Shown: positions 38,532 through 47,622 of the stretch, piece after piece | How positions within the stretch are numbered: position 1 is the first letter of the stretch | Layout of the letters: every line of letters begins with the position of its first letter | Source of the DNA: CAVTND01 sp963735955 | GTDB lineage: Bacteria > Pseudomonadota > Gammaproteobacteria > Burkholderiales > Burkholderiaceae_F | Direction: 5' to 3' | DNA: 64,000 bases | Assembly: GCA_963735955.1 (NCBI GenBank) | Contig: CAVTND010000027.1 | Span: 30,793 to 94,792 of the forward strand | Translations under genes and position numbers: made by a program | The notes under the pieces: model-generated | What the model was told of the DNA's origin: nothing | What the model saw: the letters and a program-made list of their open reading frames with translations, nothing else | The model's database searches: none

Positions 38532-39404
38532 ATGAATCTATTGCGCAATGCCTTGGTCGGTGTGGTGACGCTGATCGGCGGCGGCATGGCCGTCACGTCG
38601 GCCCAGTCGATCGACAACAGCGCGATCGGCAAGCCCGAGTTCCGGGAACACGTCGCCACCTATGGCCTGGTGTATCGCCTTCCCAAGGACGTCACTGATG
38701 TGCTCGACGCCAAGATCAACGGGCCGCTGAGGGAGAAGTTGGTAAAGCTCGGGCTTGAGGCCGAAGCGAGGACTTTCAATCTGCCGCATGTAACAGTGGT
38801 GCATATCCACAGTGCCGATCCTTCGACTCCAAGGAAGATGCTGCAGGCGCTGCCGAAGGTTCCACCCGTACTGAGCATCACGCTCAAGGATTTCTACACG
38901 ACCGAAGCCTCCAAGGGCGCCGGGCGGCCGTGGTGGCTGGACCTCGGCATCGTGAAGAGCGGCAAGGGCTTTGAAGACATGATGGCTTACAACACTGCGG
39001 CCACCGCGGCGCTTACCCCCCTGCGCGATGGCCCGCTCCCGCGATGCACGGGGCCTGTTTACGCGAACATGAGTGATACCGCCAAGGAGCTGACTCGGAC
39101 CGTGGGCGTCAGCGGCGTCAACGTGATGAAGGACGGCAAGGAAGTGCGCTCGCACAATCCTCACAACACACTTGTCTACAGCATGGCTTTGTTCGACTCG
39201 AACATGCAGGCTTCGATGAAGCAGGTGGCGGATGACTTCAACAAGGTCCTGCCGGATGGCATCAACACCAACTTCAGGGATGTGTCGATCGTCGAGATCG
39301 GATTTTCAGGCAACGTCTTGCGCGAGTTCTATCGGATCAGCCTGGAGAACGGCACTGCTTTCGATGTCGCCACAGGCAAAGCGGTTGCCGCCGGGTCGAA
39401 GTAG
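38532..39404 (+). CDS. Exported 2H-phosphoesterase-like protein
   Basis: 290 residues; start at 38532 with a GAGGGGAGG ribosome site; signal peptide MNLLRNALVGVVTLIGGGMA (cleavage near TSAQS). The mature protein holds two H-x-T-hydrophobic boxes, NLPHVTVVHIHS near residue 86 and NPHNTLVYSMAL near 218, and the partner strand IVEIGFSGNVLREFYRISL near the end. Paired HxT boxes are the signature of the 2H phosphoesterase superfamily (ligT, CPDase). I do not recognise a named family and the spacing is longer than usual, so this is inference. Periplasmic location would be unusual for the fold. Confidence 0.6.
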   Translation: MNLLRNALVGVVTLIGGGMAVTSAQSIDNSAIGKPEFREHVATYGLVYRLPKDVTDVLDAKINGPLREKLVKLGLEAEARTFNLPHVTVVHIHSADPSTPRKMLQALPKVPPVLSITLKDFYTTEASKGAGRPWWLDLGIVKSGKGFEDMMAYNTAATAALTPLRDGPLPRCTGPVYANMSDTAKELTRTVGVSGVNVMKDGKEVRSHNPHNTLVYSMALFDSNMQASMKQVADDFNKVLPDGINTNFRDVSIVEIGFSGNVLREFYRISLENGTAFDVATGKAVAAGSK

Positions 39405-39426
39405 GAAGGGCGCGCGGCCTTCAATT

Positions 39427-39447
39427 GGCCCGCCGCAACTGCGGGCC
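39427..39447. terminator. GC hairpin between convergent genes
   Basis: Perfect 7-bp stem GGCCCGC / GCGGGCC with a 7-base loop lies midway between the 2H-like gene (plus) and the DUF2788 gene (minus). No T-run follows on either strand, so it may be only a pause or Rho-assisted stop. Confidence 0.35.
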
Positions 39448-39467
39448 GGTCCGTCCTCGCGCTCTGG

Positions 39468-39689
39468 TCAGAGATCAAGCATCCACTGAAGCACGGTCTT
39501 GGCAACGAAACCAAGGATGCCGAAAGCCAGCACGAAAAACAGTATGAAGGTACCCAGACGTCCGGCCTTCGAATCGCGCGCCAGTCTCCAGATGATGAAA
39601 AGCATCAGGGCAATGAATGCGCCAACGCCCCAGGTCATGCCTAGCTCGGCGATGCGCTCCTCGGTCAGCCCGAACAGCGTGCCTTCCAT
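39468..39689 (-). CDS. DUF2788 small membrane protein
   Basis: 73 residues: MEGTLFGLTEERIAELGMTW, a first helix VGAFIALMLFIIWRLA, a short basic loop DSKAGRLG and a second helix TFILFFVLAFGILGFVAKTV. This is the complete DUF2788 layout. The start overlaps the DUF2189 stop (TGATG). Function unknown. Confidence 0.8.
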   Translation of the reverse strand: MEGTLFGLTEERIAELGMTWGVGAFIALMLFIIWRLARDSKAGRLGTFILFFVLAFGILGFVAKTVLQWMLDL

Positions 39690-40495
39690 CAGTCCTCGAA
39701 GCGCAGTGGCACCGCGTCCGTGTCGACCAGGTCGCGGTACGCATGCCAGCTGGCGTGGCCGAGCACCGGCACACTGACCAGAAAGCCGAGCATCGCGGTG
39801 GCCAGCGAGAGCGAGGTCGCCGCCAGGATCACAAGAGACCATACGAACATGGGCAGCGGGTTCTCGCCCACTGCACGTACGCTCGTCAACAGTGCCTGGC
39901 GCAATCCGACCATCCGGCCAAGCAGCAGCGGCGGCGAGACCACGGTCAGGACGAAGACGATCGCAACTCCGAGGCCGCCGAGAATCGCCCATAGCGTGAA
40001 CAGGAGCGCGCCCTGCTCGACCGCCGCATAGCGCATAAACGCCACCGGCCCGTGCAGCGGTGTCTTGACGAACAGGTTGAACAACAGTGCCGACGCCAGC
40101 ACCCATAGTGTTCCGAGCACGGCCAGAAGGACGCCCATGCCGACCAGGGGTCGAGTGCCGCGTTTCCAGGCGACTATCGCGGCAGCCAGGCCCGGATCCT
40201 CGCCGCGATTCTGCAGTCGGCTCAGTTCGTACAGTCCGGTCGCCAGAATCGGGCCCAACAGTACGAACCCGGAAAACGCACCGGGAGCAAGCCACCAGTA
40301 GTAGTTCGACACCCAGATAACGGCCCAGCCGCCGAGCGCCACGAAGGCGCCATGGATGAGTCCGGTAACCGGTGCGCGCAGAAAGTCGCGCCATCCGAGT
40401 GCAAGCCAATGCAAGGGGCGTAACGGCGGCACGGCGCGCACTGGCAACGGTTCGGTCGTCGAAACGTCCGGATCAGGAACCACTGAGCGCACCAT
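39689..40495 (-). CDS. DUF2189 membrane protein
   Basis: 268 residues starting at ATG 40495 (MVRSVVPDPDVSTTEPLPVR). The conserved beginning RPLHWLALGWRDFLRAPVTG is followed by about six helices, including LVGMGVLLAVLGTLWVLASA and VAIVFVLTVVSPPLLLGRMV. The end GHASWHAYRDLVDTDAVPLR is the family's terminal motif. DUF2189 proteins are often encoded near cytochrome oxidase genes, but none are here. Translationally coupled to DUF2788. Confidence 0.82.
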   Translation of the reverse strand: MVRSVVPDPDVSTTEPLPVRAVPPLRPLHWLALGWRDFLRAPVTGLIHGAFVALGGWAVIWVSNYYWWLAPGAFSGFVLLGPILATGLYELSRLQNRGEDPGLAAAIVAWKRGTRPLVGMGVLLAVLGTLWVLASALLFNLFVKTPLHGPVAFMRYAAVEQGALLFTLWAILGGLGVAIVFVLTVVSPPLLLGRMVGLRQALLTSVRAVGENPLPMFVWSLVILAATSLSLATAMLGFLVSVPVLGHASWHAYRDLVDTDAVPLRFED

Positions 40496-40581
40496 GGCGT
40501 CGACATTAACGTCTTCCGGCCCAGCTGGCGAATCAGAACCTCGTCGCTGGGCGTGAATCGCCCGCACGCATGACGTCCTGC

Positions 40582-41484
40582 CTAGCGCACCGGCTGTATC
40601 TGTCGGCGCGGCACGAATTCGTTGAGCAGCAAGGCTGCAAGCACGATTGTTCCGCCGGCCAGGTCGACGATGCCGGCACTTCCCCTGCACCCAACCAGGC
40701 CCACAGCGGACCGAGCAGAACTTCGAGCAGCGCGAGCAACGCCACCTCGGTCGGCGCCAGGTGTCGGGTCGCAGTGACCATCAGGATGCAAGGCAGGCCG
40801 AGCTGGAAGAAGCCGAGCAGCGCCAGCAGTCCGACGTCACGCGCCCCGGCCACGAAGGGCAGGGCGAAAGGCAGCATCAGCAGGGCCGAGACCGACGCCG
40901 CCGATCAGTACAGCTGGAATCAGATCGACGGTATGGCCGCGTTTCTTGAGAATCACGATATTGATTGCCGAGGCGACTGGCGCGCCGAAGGCAATCACCA
41001 TGCCGAGCACACTGGCGCGCGATTCGAGCCGGAAGCTGCCGGCAAACATCCAGGCGATGCCGGCCATCGCGATGAAGATTGCGCACCAGGTGCGCAGCGG
41101 AATCGGTTCGCGCAGTACGGCCCAGGCGAGCAATGCCGTGGTGAGCGGCGCCACGGCGAGCACGATCAGGGTGTTGGCGGTCGAGGTCAGGGTCAGCGCC
41201 AGCATGAAGGTGATGAACATCACCGCCCACATCAGGCCCGAGGCGAGCCCGGGAACGCCGGCGCGATGCAGCGAGCCGAACAGATCCCGGCGCACGAACA
41301 GCAGGAAGCCGACGACGAAAAGTGCCGCGAACGCGCTGCGCCAGAAGGTGATTTCGAAGCGCCCCTGCTGCACCAGCTCGGGTGACAGATGCCGCGTCAC
41401 CACCCCAGCGATGCTCCACAACATCGGCGCGATGATCATCAGGATCAGCGCGCGGCGGTGGGCGTCGGAGTCAGGCGTCGGCAC
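40582..41484 (-). CDS. EamA/DMT-family transporter (two frameshifts)
   Basis: Ten-helix drug/metabolite exporter. The likely start is GTG at 41484 (V-P-T-P-D-S-D-A-H-R-R), just before LILMIIAPMLWSIAGVVTRH. The first EamA repeat and part of the second are intact to GHTVDLIPAVLIGG; a break near 40885 leads to LLALLGFFQLGLPCILMVTA and VALLALLEVLLGPLWAWLGA, the conserved helix 9-10 region. A final indel near 40665 gives GTIVLAALLLNEFVPRRQIQ and the stop. ~300 residues. Substrate unknown. Confidence 0.82.
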
Positions 41485-41515
41485 GGAAGATATAATCAGG
41501 CGGCGCGAGCGCCGC

Positions 41516-41534
41516 GCCCTCCCGCAGGGAGGGC
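41516..41534. repeat. Perfect GC hairpin (REP-like) downstream of typA
   Basis: GCCCTCCC-GCA-GGGAGGGC, an 8-bp perfect stem with a 3-base loop, in the spacer between typA and the EamA gene. Such CCCTCCC-GCA-GGGAGGG elements are a common intergenic palindrome in high-GC proteobacteria. Without a T-run it is more likely a REP-like unit or mRNA 3' stabiliser than an intrinsic terminator. Confidence 0.5.
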
Positions 41535-41559
41535 TGGGAGGGGGAGCCGATACCCGCGC

Positions 41560-41650
41560 AGCGGACCTCAAGGAACACGCTACATGTATCAGCCGATCTA
41601 CGCCGCCTCGCGTTGGGCACGCTTTCTCTCGTGTTCCTTGAGGTACCGCT
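41560..41650. repeat. Long inverted repeat straddling the typA stop codon
   Basis: The plus strand at 41560-41579 reads AGCGGACCTCAAGGAACACG. The minus strand at 41650-41630, inside typA (codons for R-Y-L-K-E-H), reads the same with one extra T after AGCGG. The match extends a few bases further outward with a second one-base gap. The arms are 50 bases apart and enclose the typA stop (41598-41600). It can fold into a ~20-bp stem in the typA mRNA 3' end, or may be an inverted mini-duplication. Confidence 0.6.
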
Positions 41651-43442
41651 TGCGCAGCCGGATGCTTAGCGGCGTGATCTCGACCAGTTCGTCATCGGCG
41701 ATGAATTCGACCGCCGACTCCAGCGTCAGCTGAATCGGCGGCACCAGATCGATGTGCTCGTCCTTGCCCGACGCGCGCACATTGGTCAGCTTCTTTTCGC
41801 GCACCGGATTGACGACCAGGTCGTTATCGCGCGAATGGATGCCGATGATCATGCCTTCGTACAGCTTGTCACCGGGGCTGACGAACATGCGGCCGCGTTC
41901 CTGCAGTTTCCACAAGGCATAGGCGACGGCCTCGCCATCGTCGTGGCTGACCAGCACGCCGTTGCGGCGTTCGCCCACCTCACCGGCGCGAATCGGACCG
42001 TATTCGTCGAACACATGGCTCATCAGGCCGGTGCCGCGCGTCAGCGTCATGAACTCCCCCTGGAAGCCGATCAGCCCGCGTGCCGGAATCCGGTACTCGA
42101 GCCGCACCCTGCCCTTGCTGTCGGACTGCATGTCCTGAAGATCCCCTTTACGGCGGCCAAGTTCTTCCATGATCGCGCCCTGGTGGACGTCTTCGATGTC
42201 GACGGTCAGCATCTCGAAAGGCTCGAGTTTCTCGGGACCGGTGGGGCCGTCGATCTCCTTGTACAGCACGCGCGGCCGCGACACCGCCATCTCATAGCCC
42301 TCGCGTCGCATGTTCTCGAGCAGGATCGTCAAGTGCAGTTCACCGCGGCCGGCCACTTCAAATATCTGCTCGTCATCCGTCTCGCGCATGCGCATCGCGA
42401 CGTTCGACTTCAGCTCGCGCTCGAGTCGCTCGCGCAGCTGGCGGCTGGTCACATACTTGCCTTCGCGCCCCGCCAGTGGCGAGGTGTTGACCTGGAAGTT
42501 CATGGTCAGGGTCGGCTCATCGACCTTCAGCAGGGGCAGCGCGTCCGGCGCGTCGACCGGTGTCAGCGTGCAGCCAATGCCGATGTCCTCGAGCCCGTTG
42601 ACCAGCACGATGTCGCCGGCGATCGCTTCATCGACCAGCTTGCGATCGAGGCCCTCGAAGGTCAGCACCTGGTTGATCTTGCCCCTGGTCGTTGGAGCGT
42701 TCTGCTCGCCCTCCGGGCCATGCATGACCAGGACTTCCTGTCCGGCGCGGAGTCGCCCGCGCGTTATGCGGCCGATGCCGATCTTGCCGACATAGCTCGA
42801 GTAATCGAGCGAGCAGATCTGGAGCTGCAGCGGCCCTTCGGCATCGTCATCGCGCACGCGTACATGGGCAAGGATGGCGTCAAACAGGGGCCGCATGTCG
42901 CCGGACTTGACCTCATTCGAAGTGCTGGCGTAACCGTTGAGTGCCGAGGCGTAGATGACCGGGAAATCGAGCTGCGCCTCGGTCGCGCCGAGCTTGTCGA
43001 ACAGGTCGAAGGTGTGATTGACGACCCAGTCGGCGCGCGCACCCGGACGATCGATCTTGTTGACGACGACGATCGGCTTCAGGCCCTGGGCCAGCGCCTT
43101 GCGCGTGACGAATCGCGTCTGCGGCATCGGCCCCTCGACTGCGTCGACCAGCAGCAGGACGCCATCGACCATCGACAGCACCCGTTCGACCTCACCGCCG
43201 AAGTCCGCATGCCCCGGCGTATCGACGATGTTGATGTGAGTGCCTTCGTAGTCGACCGCGCAATTCTTGGCGAGGATCGTGATGCCACGCTCACGCTCAA
43301 GGTCATTGGAATCCATGACCCGTTCAGCGACATGCTGGTTCGCGCGAAAGGTTCCGGACTGCTGCAGCAGCTTGTCGACCAGGGTGGTCTTGCCGTGATC
43401 GACGTGCGCGATGATCGCGACGTTGCGTAGTGGCCTTCTCAT
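41598..43442 (-). CDS. typA: Translational GTPase TypA/BipA
   Basis: Ribosome-associated EF-G-like GTPase used in stress and low-temperature ribosome assembly. 614 residues, intact. G1 IIAHVDHGKTTLVDKLLQQS; switch RERGITILAKN; G3 DTPGHADFGGEVERVLSMVD; G4 NKIDRPGA; then beta-barrel, EF-G domain III/V parts (GRGELHLTILLENMRREGYE) and the BipA-specific C-terminus with RRNGVLVSHDDGEAVAYALW. The C-terminal tail KEHERKRAQREAA is basic. The start overlaps the truB stop (ATGA). Confidence 0.97.
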   Translation of the reverse strand: MRRPLRNVAIIAHVDHGKTTLVDKLLQQSGTFRANQHVAERVMDSNDLERERGITILAKNCAVDYEGTHINIVDTPGHADFGGEVERVLSMVDGVLLLVDAVEGPMPQTRFVTRKALAQGLKPIVVVNKIDRPGARADWVVNHTFDLFDKLGATEAQLDFPVIYASALNGYASTSNEVKSGDMRPLFDAILAHVRVRDDDAEGPLQLQICSLDYSSYVGKIGIGRITRGRLRAGQEVLVMHGPEGEQNAPTTRGKINQVLTFEGLDRKLVDEAIAGDIVLVNGLEDIGIGCTLTPVDAPDALPLLKVDEPTLTMNFQVNTSPLAGREGKYVTSRQLRERLERELKSNVAMRMRETDDEQIFEVAGRGELHLTILLENMRREGYEMAVSRPRVLYKEIDGPTGPEKLEPFEMLTVDIEDVHQGAIMEELGRRKGDLQDMQSDSKGRVRLEYRIPARGLIGFQGEFMTLTRGTGLMSHVFDEYGPIRAGEVGERRNGVLVSHDDGEAVAYALWKLQERGRMFVSPGDKLYEGMIIGIHSRDNDLVVNPVREKKLTNVRASGKDEHIDLVPPIQLTLESAVEFIADDELVEITPLSIRLRKRYLKEHERKRAQREAA

Positions 43443-44380
43443 TGGACTCTCGTCTTTTCAGTGTTCATATGTACAAGGTTCGATATCAGTCGTTCCGGCC
43501 GTAACACGCCCCACTCGTCAATCACCGCCGTCCCCAGCAAACCGGTCTGCCCTGCGCTCCCGGCTGAATACACCCGTACCCGCGCCTCGCGCGGTTCAGC
43601 CTCGATCGCCAGCCGCTGTCCCTGCGTGAAGCGTGCCGCCAGGCCTTGATCAAGCTCGATCCGCGGCAGGGTTGTCAGCAATGAGTCCACCGGCAACAAC
43701 CATTCCCGTCGCACCGCCGGCGGCATCTCTTCCAGTGCCTCGAGCGTGACGCTGTGATCCAGCATCATGCTCCCCACGCGCAGGCGACGCAGCGCGCTCA
43801 AATGAGCCCCGCAGTTCAGCTTGCGCCCGATGTCTTCCGCAAGCACTCGCACATAAGTGCCCTTGCTGCATTCGACCTCGAGAACAACCTCGTCCCTGGT
43901 GCGCGAGAAACGCGTCAGTTTCGAGATTGTCACTTTGCGAGGCTCGCGCTCCACCTCGATACCTTCGCGTGCCAGTTCATACAGCGGCCGGCCACCATGT
44001 TTCAGTGCCGAGTGCATTGGGGGCACCTGCTCGATGCTGCCGCGAAAGTGTGACAGCGCGCCTTCGAGCTCCTCATCGCTGACGTCGGACGATCGACGCT
44101 CCAGTACAGCGCCTTCCGCATCTCCGGTGCTGGTCGTGACACCCAGCGTCAGCGTTGCCCTGTATGCCTTGTCGGCATCGAGCAGGTCCGCCGAGAACTT
44201 GGCGGCTTCGCCGAATGTCAGCGGCAGCAGTCCTGTAGCCATTGGATCCAGGGTTCCGGTATGCCCGGCCTTGGCCGCATTCAGCAAACGGCGCGCTTTC
44301 TGCAGCGCAAAGTTCGACGTCAAACCACCCGGTTTGTCGAGCAGCAGAATGCCATCCACGCGGTCGCCGCGCCGGGCCAC
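43439..44380 (-). CDS. truB: tRNA pseudouridine(55) synthase TruB
   Basis: Makes the conserved T-loop pseudouridine in tRNA. 313 residues, intact. DGILLLDKPGGLTSNFALQK is the N-terminal signature, AGHTGTLDPMATGLLPLTFG holds the catalytic Asp (residue ~46), DKAYRATLTLGVTTSTGDAE and CSKGTYVRVLAEDIGRKLNC follow; a PUA-like C-terminal domain ends it. 12 bases after rbfA and overlapping typA: part of the rimP operon. Confidence 0.97.
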   Translation of the reverse strand: MARRGDRVDGILLLDKPGGLTSNFALQKARRLLNAAKAGHTGTLDPMATGLLPLTFGEAAKFSADLLDADKAYRATLTLGVTTSTGDAEGAVLERRSSDVSDEELEGALSHFRGSIEQVPPMHSALKHGGRPLYELAREGIEVEREPRKVTISKLTRFSRTRDEVVLEVECSKGTYVRVLAEDIGRKLNCGAHLSALRRLRVGSMMLDHSVTLEALEEMPPAVRREWLLPVDSLLTTLPRIELDQGLAARFTQGQRLAIEAEPREARVRVYSAGSAGQTGLLGTAVIDEWGVLRPERLISNLVHMNTEKTRVQ

Positions 44381-44392
44381 GCCGCCCCCGCC

Positions 44393-44749
44393 CTAGGGTC
44401 TGTGCTTCGTCGCCTCGTGAATCAGGCGGTCGATCTCGATCCCGCGCTCGACCGACTCGTCGTGGACGAAGGTGAGCCGAGGAATTGTGTGGATCGACAG
44501 ACGCTTGAACAGCAGCGAGTGAAAGTAGCCGGACTTCTCGTTCAAAACCTTCTGCGCCGCTTCGGCCGGCGCGCCCAGTGTGGTGAAGTAGACCTTCGCA
44601 TGGGCGTAGTCCGGCGTCACCTCGACGCCGGTCAGAGTGACCAGGCCCGCGCGTTGTACCTGCACCTCGCGCTGGATCATTTCCGCGAGATCGCGCTGGA
44701 TCTGGTCGGCCACGCGATGGCCGCGCTGGGGTCGGGACGACGGCTTCAT
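44393..44749 (-). CDS. rbfA: 30S ribosome-binding factor RbfA
   Basis: KH-fold factor for late 16S maturation and cold adaptation. 118 residues from MKPSSRPQRGHRVADQIQRD; conserved EMIQREVQVQRAGLVTLTGV, VTPDYAHAKVYFTTLG, KSGYFHSLLFKRLSIHTIPR and LTFVHDESVERGIEIDRLI. An in-frame extension upstream to 44851 is not conserved-looking, and the chosen Met matches the family start. Between infB and truB as usual. Confidence 0.94.
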   Translation of the reverse strand: MKPSSRPQRGHRVADQIQRDLAEMIQREVQVQRAGLVTLTGVEVTPDYAHAKVYFTTLGAPAEAAQKVLNEKSGYFHSLLFKRLSIHTIPRLTFVHDESVERGIEIDRLIHEATKHRP

Positions 44750-44869
44750 TTCAAATTTTCGATGCAGGACTGACAGCGCTGCGCGCGCATCACCGATAAC
44801 GCTGCGCTTGCCGCCGCTCTCAGGCGGCAGGCGCGGCAACTCAAACACCATCCGTCCGCTTCGCTCTTG

Positions 44870-47590
44870 TTATGTCAGCGTTCGCGCTACTTCCGTCACC
44901 TCGAACACTTCGAGTTGGTCGCCTTCCTTGATGTCGTCATAGCCTTTCAGGCTCAGGCCACACTCGAAACCGGCCTTGACTTCCTTGACGTCGTCCTTGA
45001 AGCGCTTCAGCGAGTCGAGTTCGCCGGTCCAGATCACCACGTTGTCGCGCAGCAGGCGTGCCTGCGCCGTGCGCTTGACCAATCCGTCCAGCACCATGCA
45101 GCCGGCCACGGCGCCGACTTTTGGCACGCGGAAGATCTGGCGGATTTCGACCAGGCCGAGCACCTGCTCGCGCTGTTCCGGCGCCAAGAGCCCGGACAGT
45201 GCGGCCTTTACGTCATCCACTGCGTCGTAGATGATGTTGTAGTAACGGATGTTGATGCCGTTGCCTTCGGCCAGCTTGCGCGCAGAGGCATCGGCGCGCA
45301 CGTTAAAGCCGATGATGACCGCCTTGGACGCAAGCGCCAGGTTGATATCGCTCTCGGTGATGCCACCCACCTGGGCGTGCACCACCTGCACCTTGACTTC
45401 CTCGGTCGAAAGCTTGGTCAGCGCATGGTTGAGCGCCTCCTGTGACCCTTGCACGTCAGCCTTGATGATCAGCGGCAGCGTGCGGGCACCCTCGCTCGAA
45501 CCTTCAAACATGTTCTCAAGCTTTGCCGCCTGCTGTCGCGCAAGCTTGGTGTCGCGGAACTTGCCCTGGCGGTACAACGCAATCTCGCGTGCCTTGCGCT
45601 CATCACCAAGGACGATCAGCTCGTCACCCGCCGCGGGCACATCGGACAGGCCCTGGATCTCGACCGGAATCGACGGTCCAGCCTCCTGCACCGGCTTGCC
45701 CTTTTCGTCGAGCATGGCGCGCACCCGGCCGAAACTCGAGCCGGCCAGCACTACGTCACCGCGCTTGAGCGTGCCGCTTTGCACCAGCACCGTGGCAACC
45801 GGGCCGCGGCCCTTGTCGAGCTGCGATTCGATGACCAGGCCCTTGGCCGGACCATTCTTGACCGCTTTCAGCTCCAGAACCTCGGCCTGCAGCAGCACCT
45901 GCTCAAGCAGCTCGTCGATCCCTTGGCCCGTGCGCGCAGATACCGGCACGAACGGCGAGTCGCCGCCGTATTCCTCGGGCACGACCTGATTGGCCACCAG
46001 TTCCTGCTTCACCCGGTCCGGATTGGCTTCCGGCTTGTCGATCTTATTGAGCGCCACCACCAGCGGCACCTGAGCCGCCCGCGCGTGCGCGATCGCTTCC
46101 TTGGTCTGCGGCATGACGCCGTCATCGGCCGCCACCACGAGGATCACGATGTCGGTCGCCTGCGCACCGCGGGCCCGCATCGCGGTGAATGCCTCATGGC
46201 CCGGTGTATCGAGGAAAGTGATGATGCCGCGCGGCGTCGTGACGTGATAGGCGCCGATGTGCTGGGTGATGCCACCCGCTTCGCCGGCAGCAACCTTGGC
46301 CCGGCGGATGTAGTCGAGCAGCGACGTCTTGCCATGATCGACGTGGCCCATGATGGTGACCACCGGCGGACGCGGTTCGACCACCGCCTCGCTCGCCGCT
46401 GCGTCGACGGTCTCGGTCTCTGCGAGCAGGGCTTCCGGATCATCGAGCTTGGCAGCGATCGCCTTGTGGCCGATCTCCTCGACCACGATCATCGCGGTCT
46501 CCTGGTCCAGGACCTGGTTGATCGTCACCATCTGGCCGAGCTTCATCAGCACCTTGATGACCTCTGCGGCCTTGACCGACATCTTGTGCGCCAGCTCGGC
46601 GACCGTGATGGTCTCGGCAATCGCAACCTCGCGAATCACCGGCTCCGCAGATGCCTGTACCGCCGCCGCCTCGTCGCCGCGATCGTGCTTGCGATGCCCC
46701 TTCGGGCCGCGCCATGCGCCGGTTCCTCCCGAGGCATCGCCCCGAGTCTTGAGCTGGCGCTTCTTCTGCTGCTCCTCGGACCAGCTTGATGCGAGCTTGC
46801 CCGACTTGATTTCCTTGACGCCCGGTTTCTTGTCGGTCTTCTTCGCGTCGCCTGGCTTGGCGGCGGGTTTCGCCGTCGGCTTATGCAAGGTGCCCTGCGC
46901 GGCCTCGACCGGTTTGACGACTTTCTTCGGTGCCATCATGTTCTTGATGGCGGCGACTTCGTCCTCGACCGCGCGCCGCGCCCGCGCCTGCGCAACCGAG
47001 GCTTCCTTGGCGGCGATTTCGGCACTCTTCTGCGCCTGCTCCATGCGCGCCAGTTCCGCCGAGGCCTCGGCCTCCCGCGCCCGCGCGGCGTCTACATCGT
47101 GCTGCTCATTGGATTGAACGGCGGCGAGATCGCGTTGTGCACGCTCGGCCTTTTCGCGCGCTTCCTGCATCTGGCGCGCCATGAAGTCAGCCTGCCGGCG
47201 AGCCTCGGCCTCGCGCTTGGCGAGCTCGGCCTCGTCGAGAATCGGCACAGCCGGAACCGCCGCTGGCACTTCGACTTCGACCGCAGCCTCGTCGCGCTTG
47301 ACGAACACCCGCTTCTTCCGTACCTCGACCTGGATCGTCCGGGCCTTACCCGAGGCATCTGCCTGCTTGATCTCCGTGGTCTGTTTGCGCGTCAGCGTGA
47401 TCTTCTTCTTCTCGCCGCCTTCGCCACCGTGTGCTTTGCGCAGCGAATCAAGAAGCCGTGACTTGTCATCGTCGGACAACGCGTCGGATTCGGCCTCCTT
47501 GACGACGCCAGCCGCGCGCAGCTGCTCGAGCAGCAGCGGCGGCGGCAGCTTGAGCTCCGCTGCGAACTGGGCCACGGTAGTGCTTGCCAT
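44870..47590 (-). CDS. infB: Translation initiation factor IF-2
   Basis: 906 residues, intact. The N-terminal IF2_N domain (TVAQFAAELKLPPPLLLEQL) is followed by a ~250-residue Ala/Lys/Glu coiled region, a second IF2_N (AETITVAELAHKMSVKAAEV) and the G domain: G1 IMGHVDHGKTSLLDYI (residue ~415), G3 FLDTPGHEAFTAMRARGAQA and G4 VVALNKIDKPEANPDR. Domains II-IV include KGRGPVATVLVQSGTLKRGD and CGLSLKGYDDIKEGDQLEVF. Binds fMet-tRNA and 50S. Long N-terminal region typical of proteobacteria. Confidence 0.97.
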   Translation of the reverse strand: MASTTVAQFAAELKLPPPLLLEQLRAAGVVKEAESDALSDDDKSRLLDSLRKAHGGEGGEKKKITLTRKQTTEIKQADASGKARTIQVEVRKKRVFVKRDEAAVEVEVPAAVPAVPILDEAELAKREAEARRQADFMARQMQEAREKAERAQRDLAAVQSNEQHDVDAARAREAEASAELARMEQAQKSAEIAAKEASVAQARARRAVEDEVAAIKNMMAPKKVVKPVEAAQGTLHKPTAKPAAKPGDAKKTDKKPGVKEIKSGKLASSWSEEQQKKRQLKTRGDASGGTGAWRGPKGHRKHDRGDEAAAVQASAEPVIREVAIAETITVAELAHKMSVKAAEVIKVLMKLGQMVTINQVLDQETAMIVVEEIGHKAIAAKLDDPEALLAETETVDAAASEAVVEPRPPVVTIMGHVDHGKTSLLDYIRRAKVAAGEAGGITQHIGAYHVTTPRGIITFLDTPGHEAFTAMRARGAQATDIVILVVAADDGVMPQTKEAIAHARAAQVPLVVALNKIDKPEANPDRVKQELVANQVVPEEYGGDSPFVPVSARTGQGIDELLEQVLLQAEVLELKAVKNGPAKGLVIESQLDKGRGPVATVLVQSGTLKRGDVVLAGSSFGRVRAMLDEKGKPVQEAGPSIPVEIQGLSDVPAAGDELIVLGDERKAREIALYRQGKFRDTKLARQQAAKLENMFEGSSEGARTLPLIIKADVQGSQEALNHALTKLSTEEVKVQVVHAQVGGITESDINLALASKAVIIGFNVRADASARKLAEGNGINIRYYNIIYDAVDDVKAALSGLLAPEQREQVLGLVEIRQIFRVPKVGAVAGCMVLDGLVKRTAQARLLRDNVVIWTGELDSLKRFKDDVKEVKAGFECGLSLKGYDDIKEGDQLEVFEVTEVARTLT

Positions 47591-47622
47591 AGCGTTCCTT
47601 GTTTCCTGCTCTGCCGGTCGGC

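Noticed and set aside
41754..43430. 558-codon open frame on the plus strand
   Set aside because: It is exactly antisense to the intact, motif-complete typA gene; long antisense frames are expected in high-GC DNA with this codon use.
45449..46789. 446-codon plus-strand frame over infB
   Set aside because: Antisense to infB, composition typical of a reverse-complement shadow.
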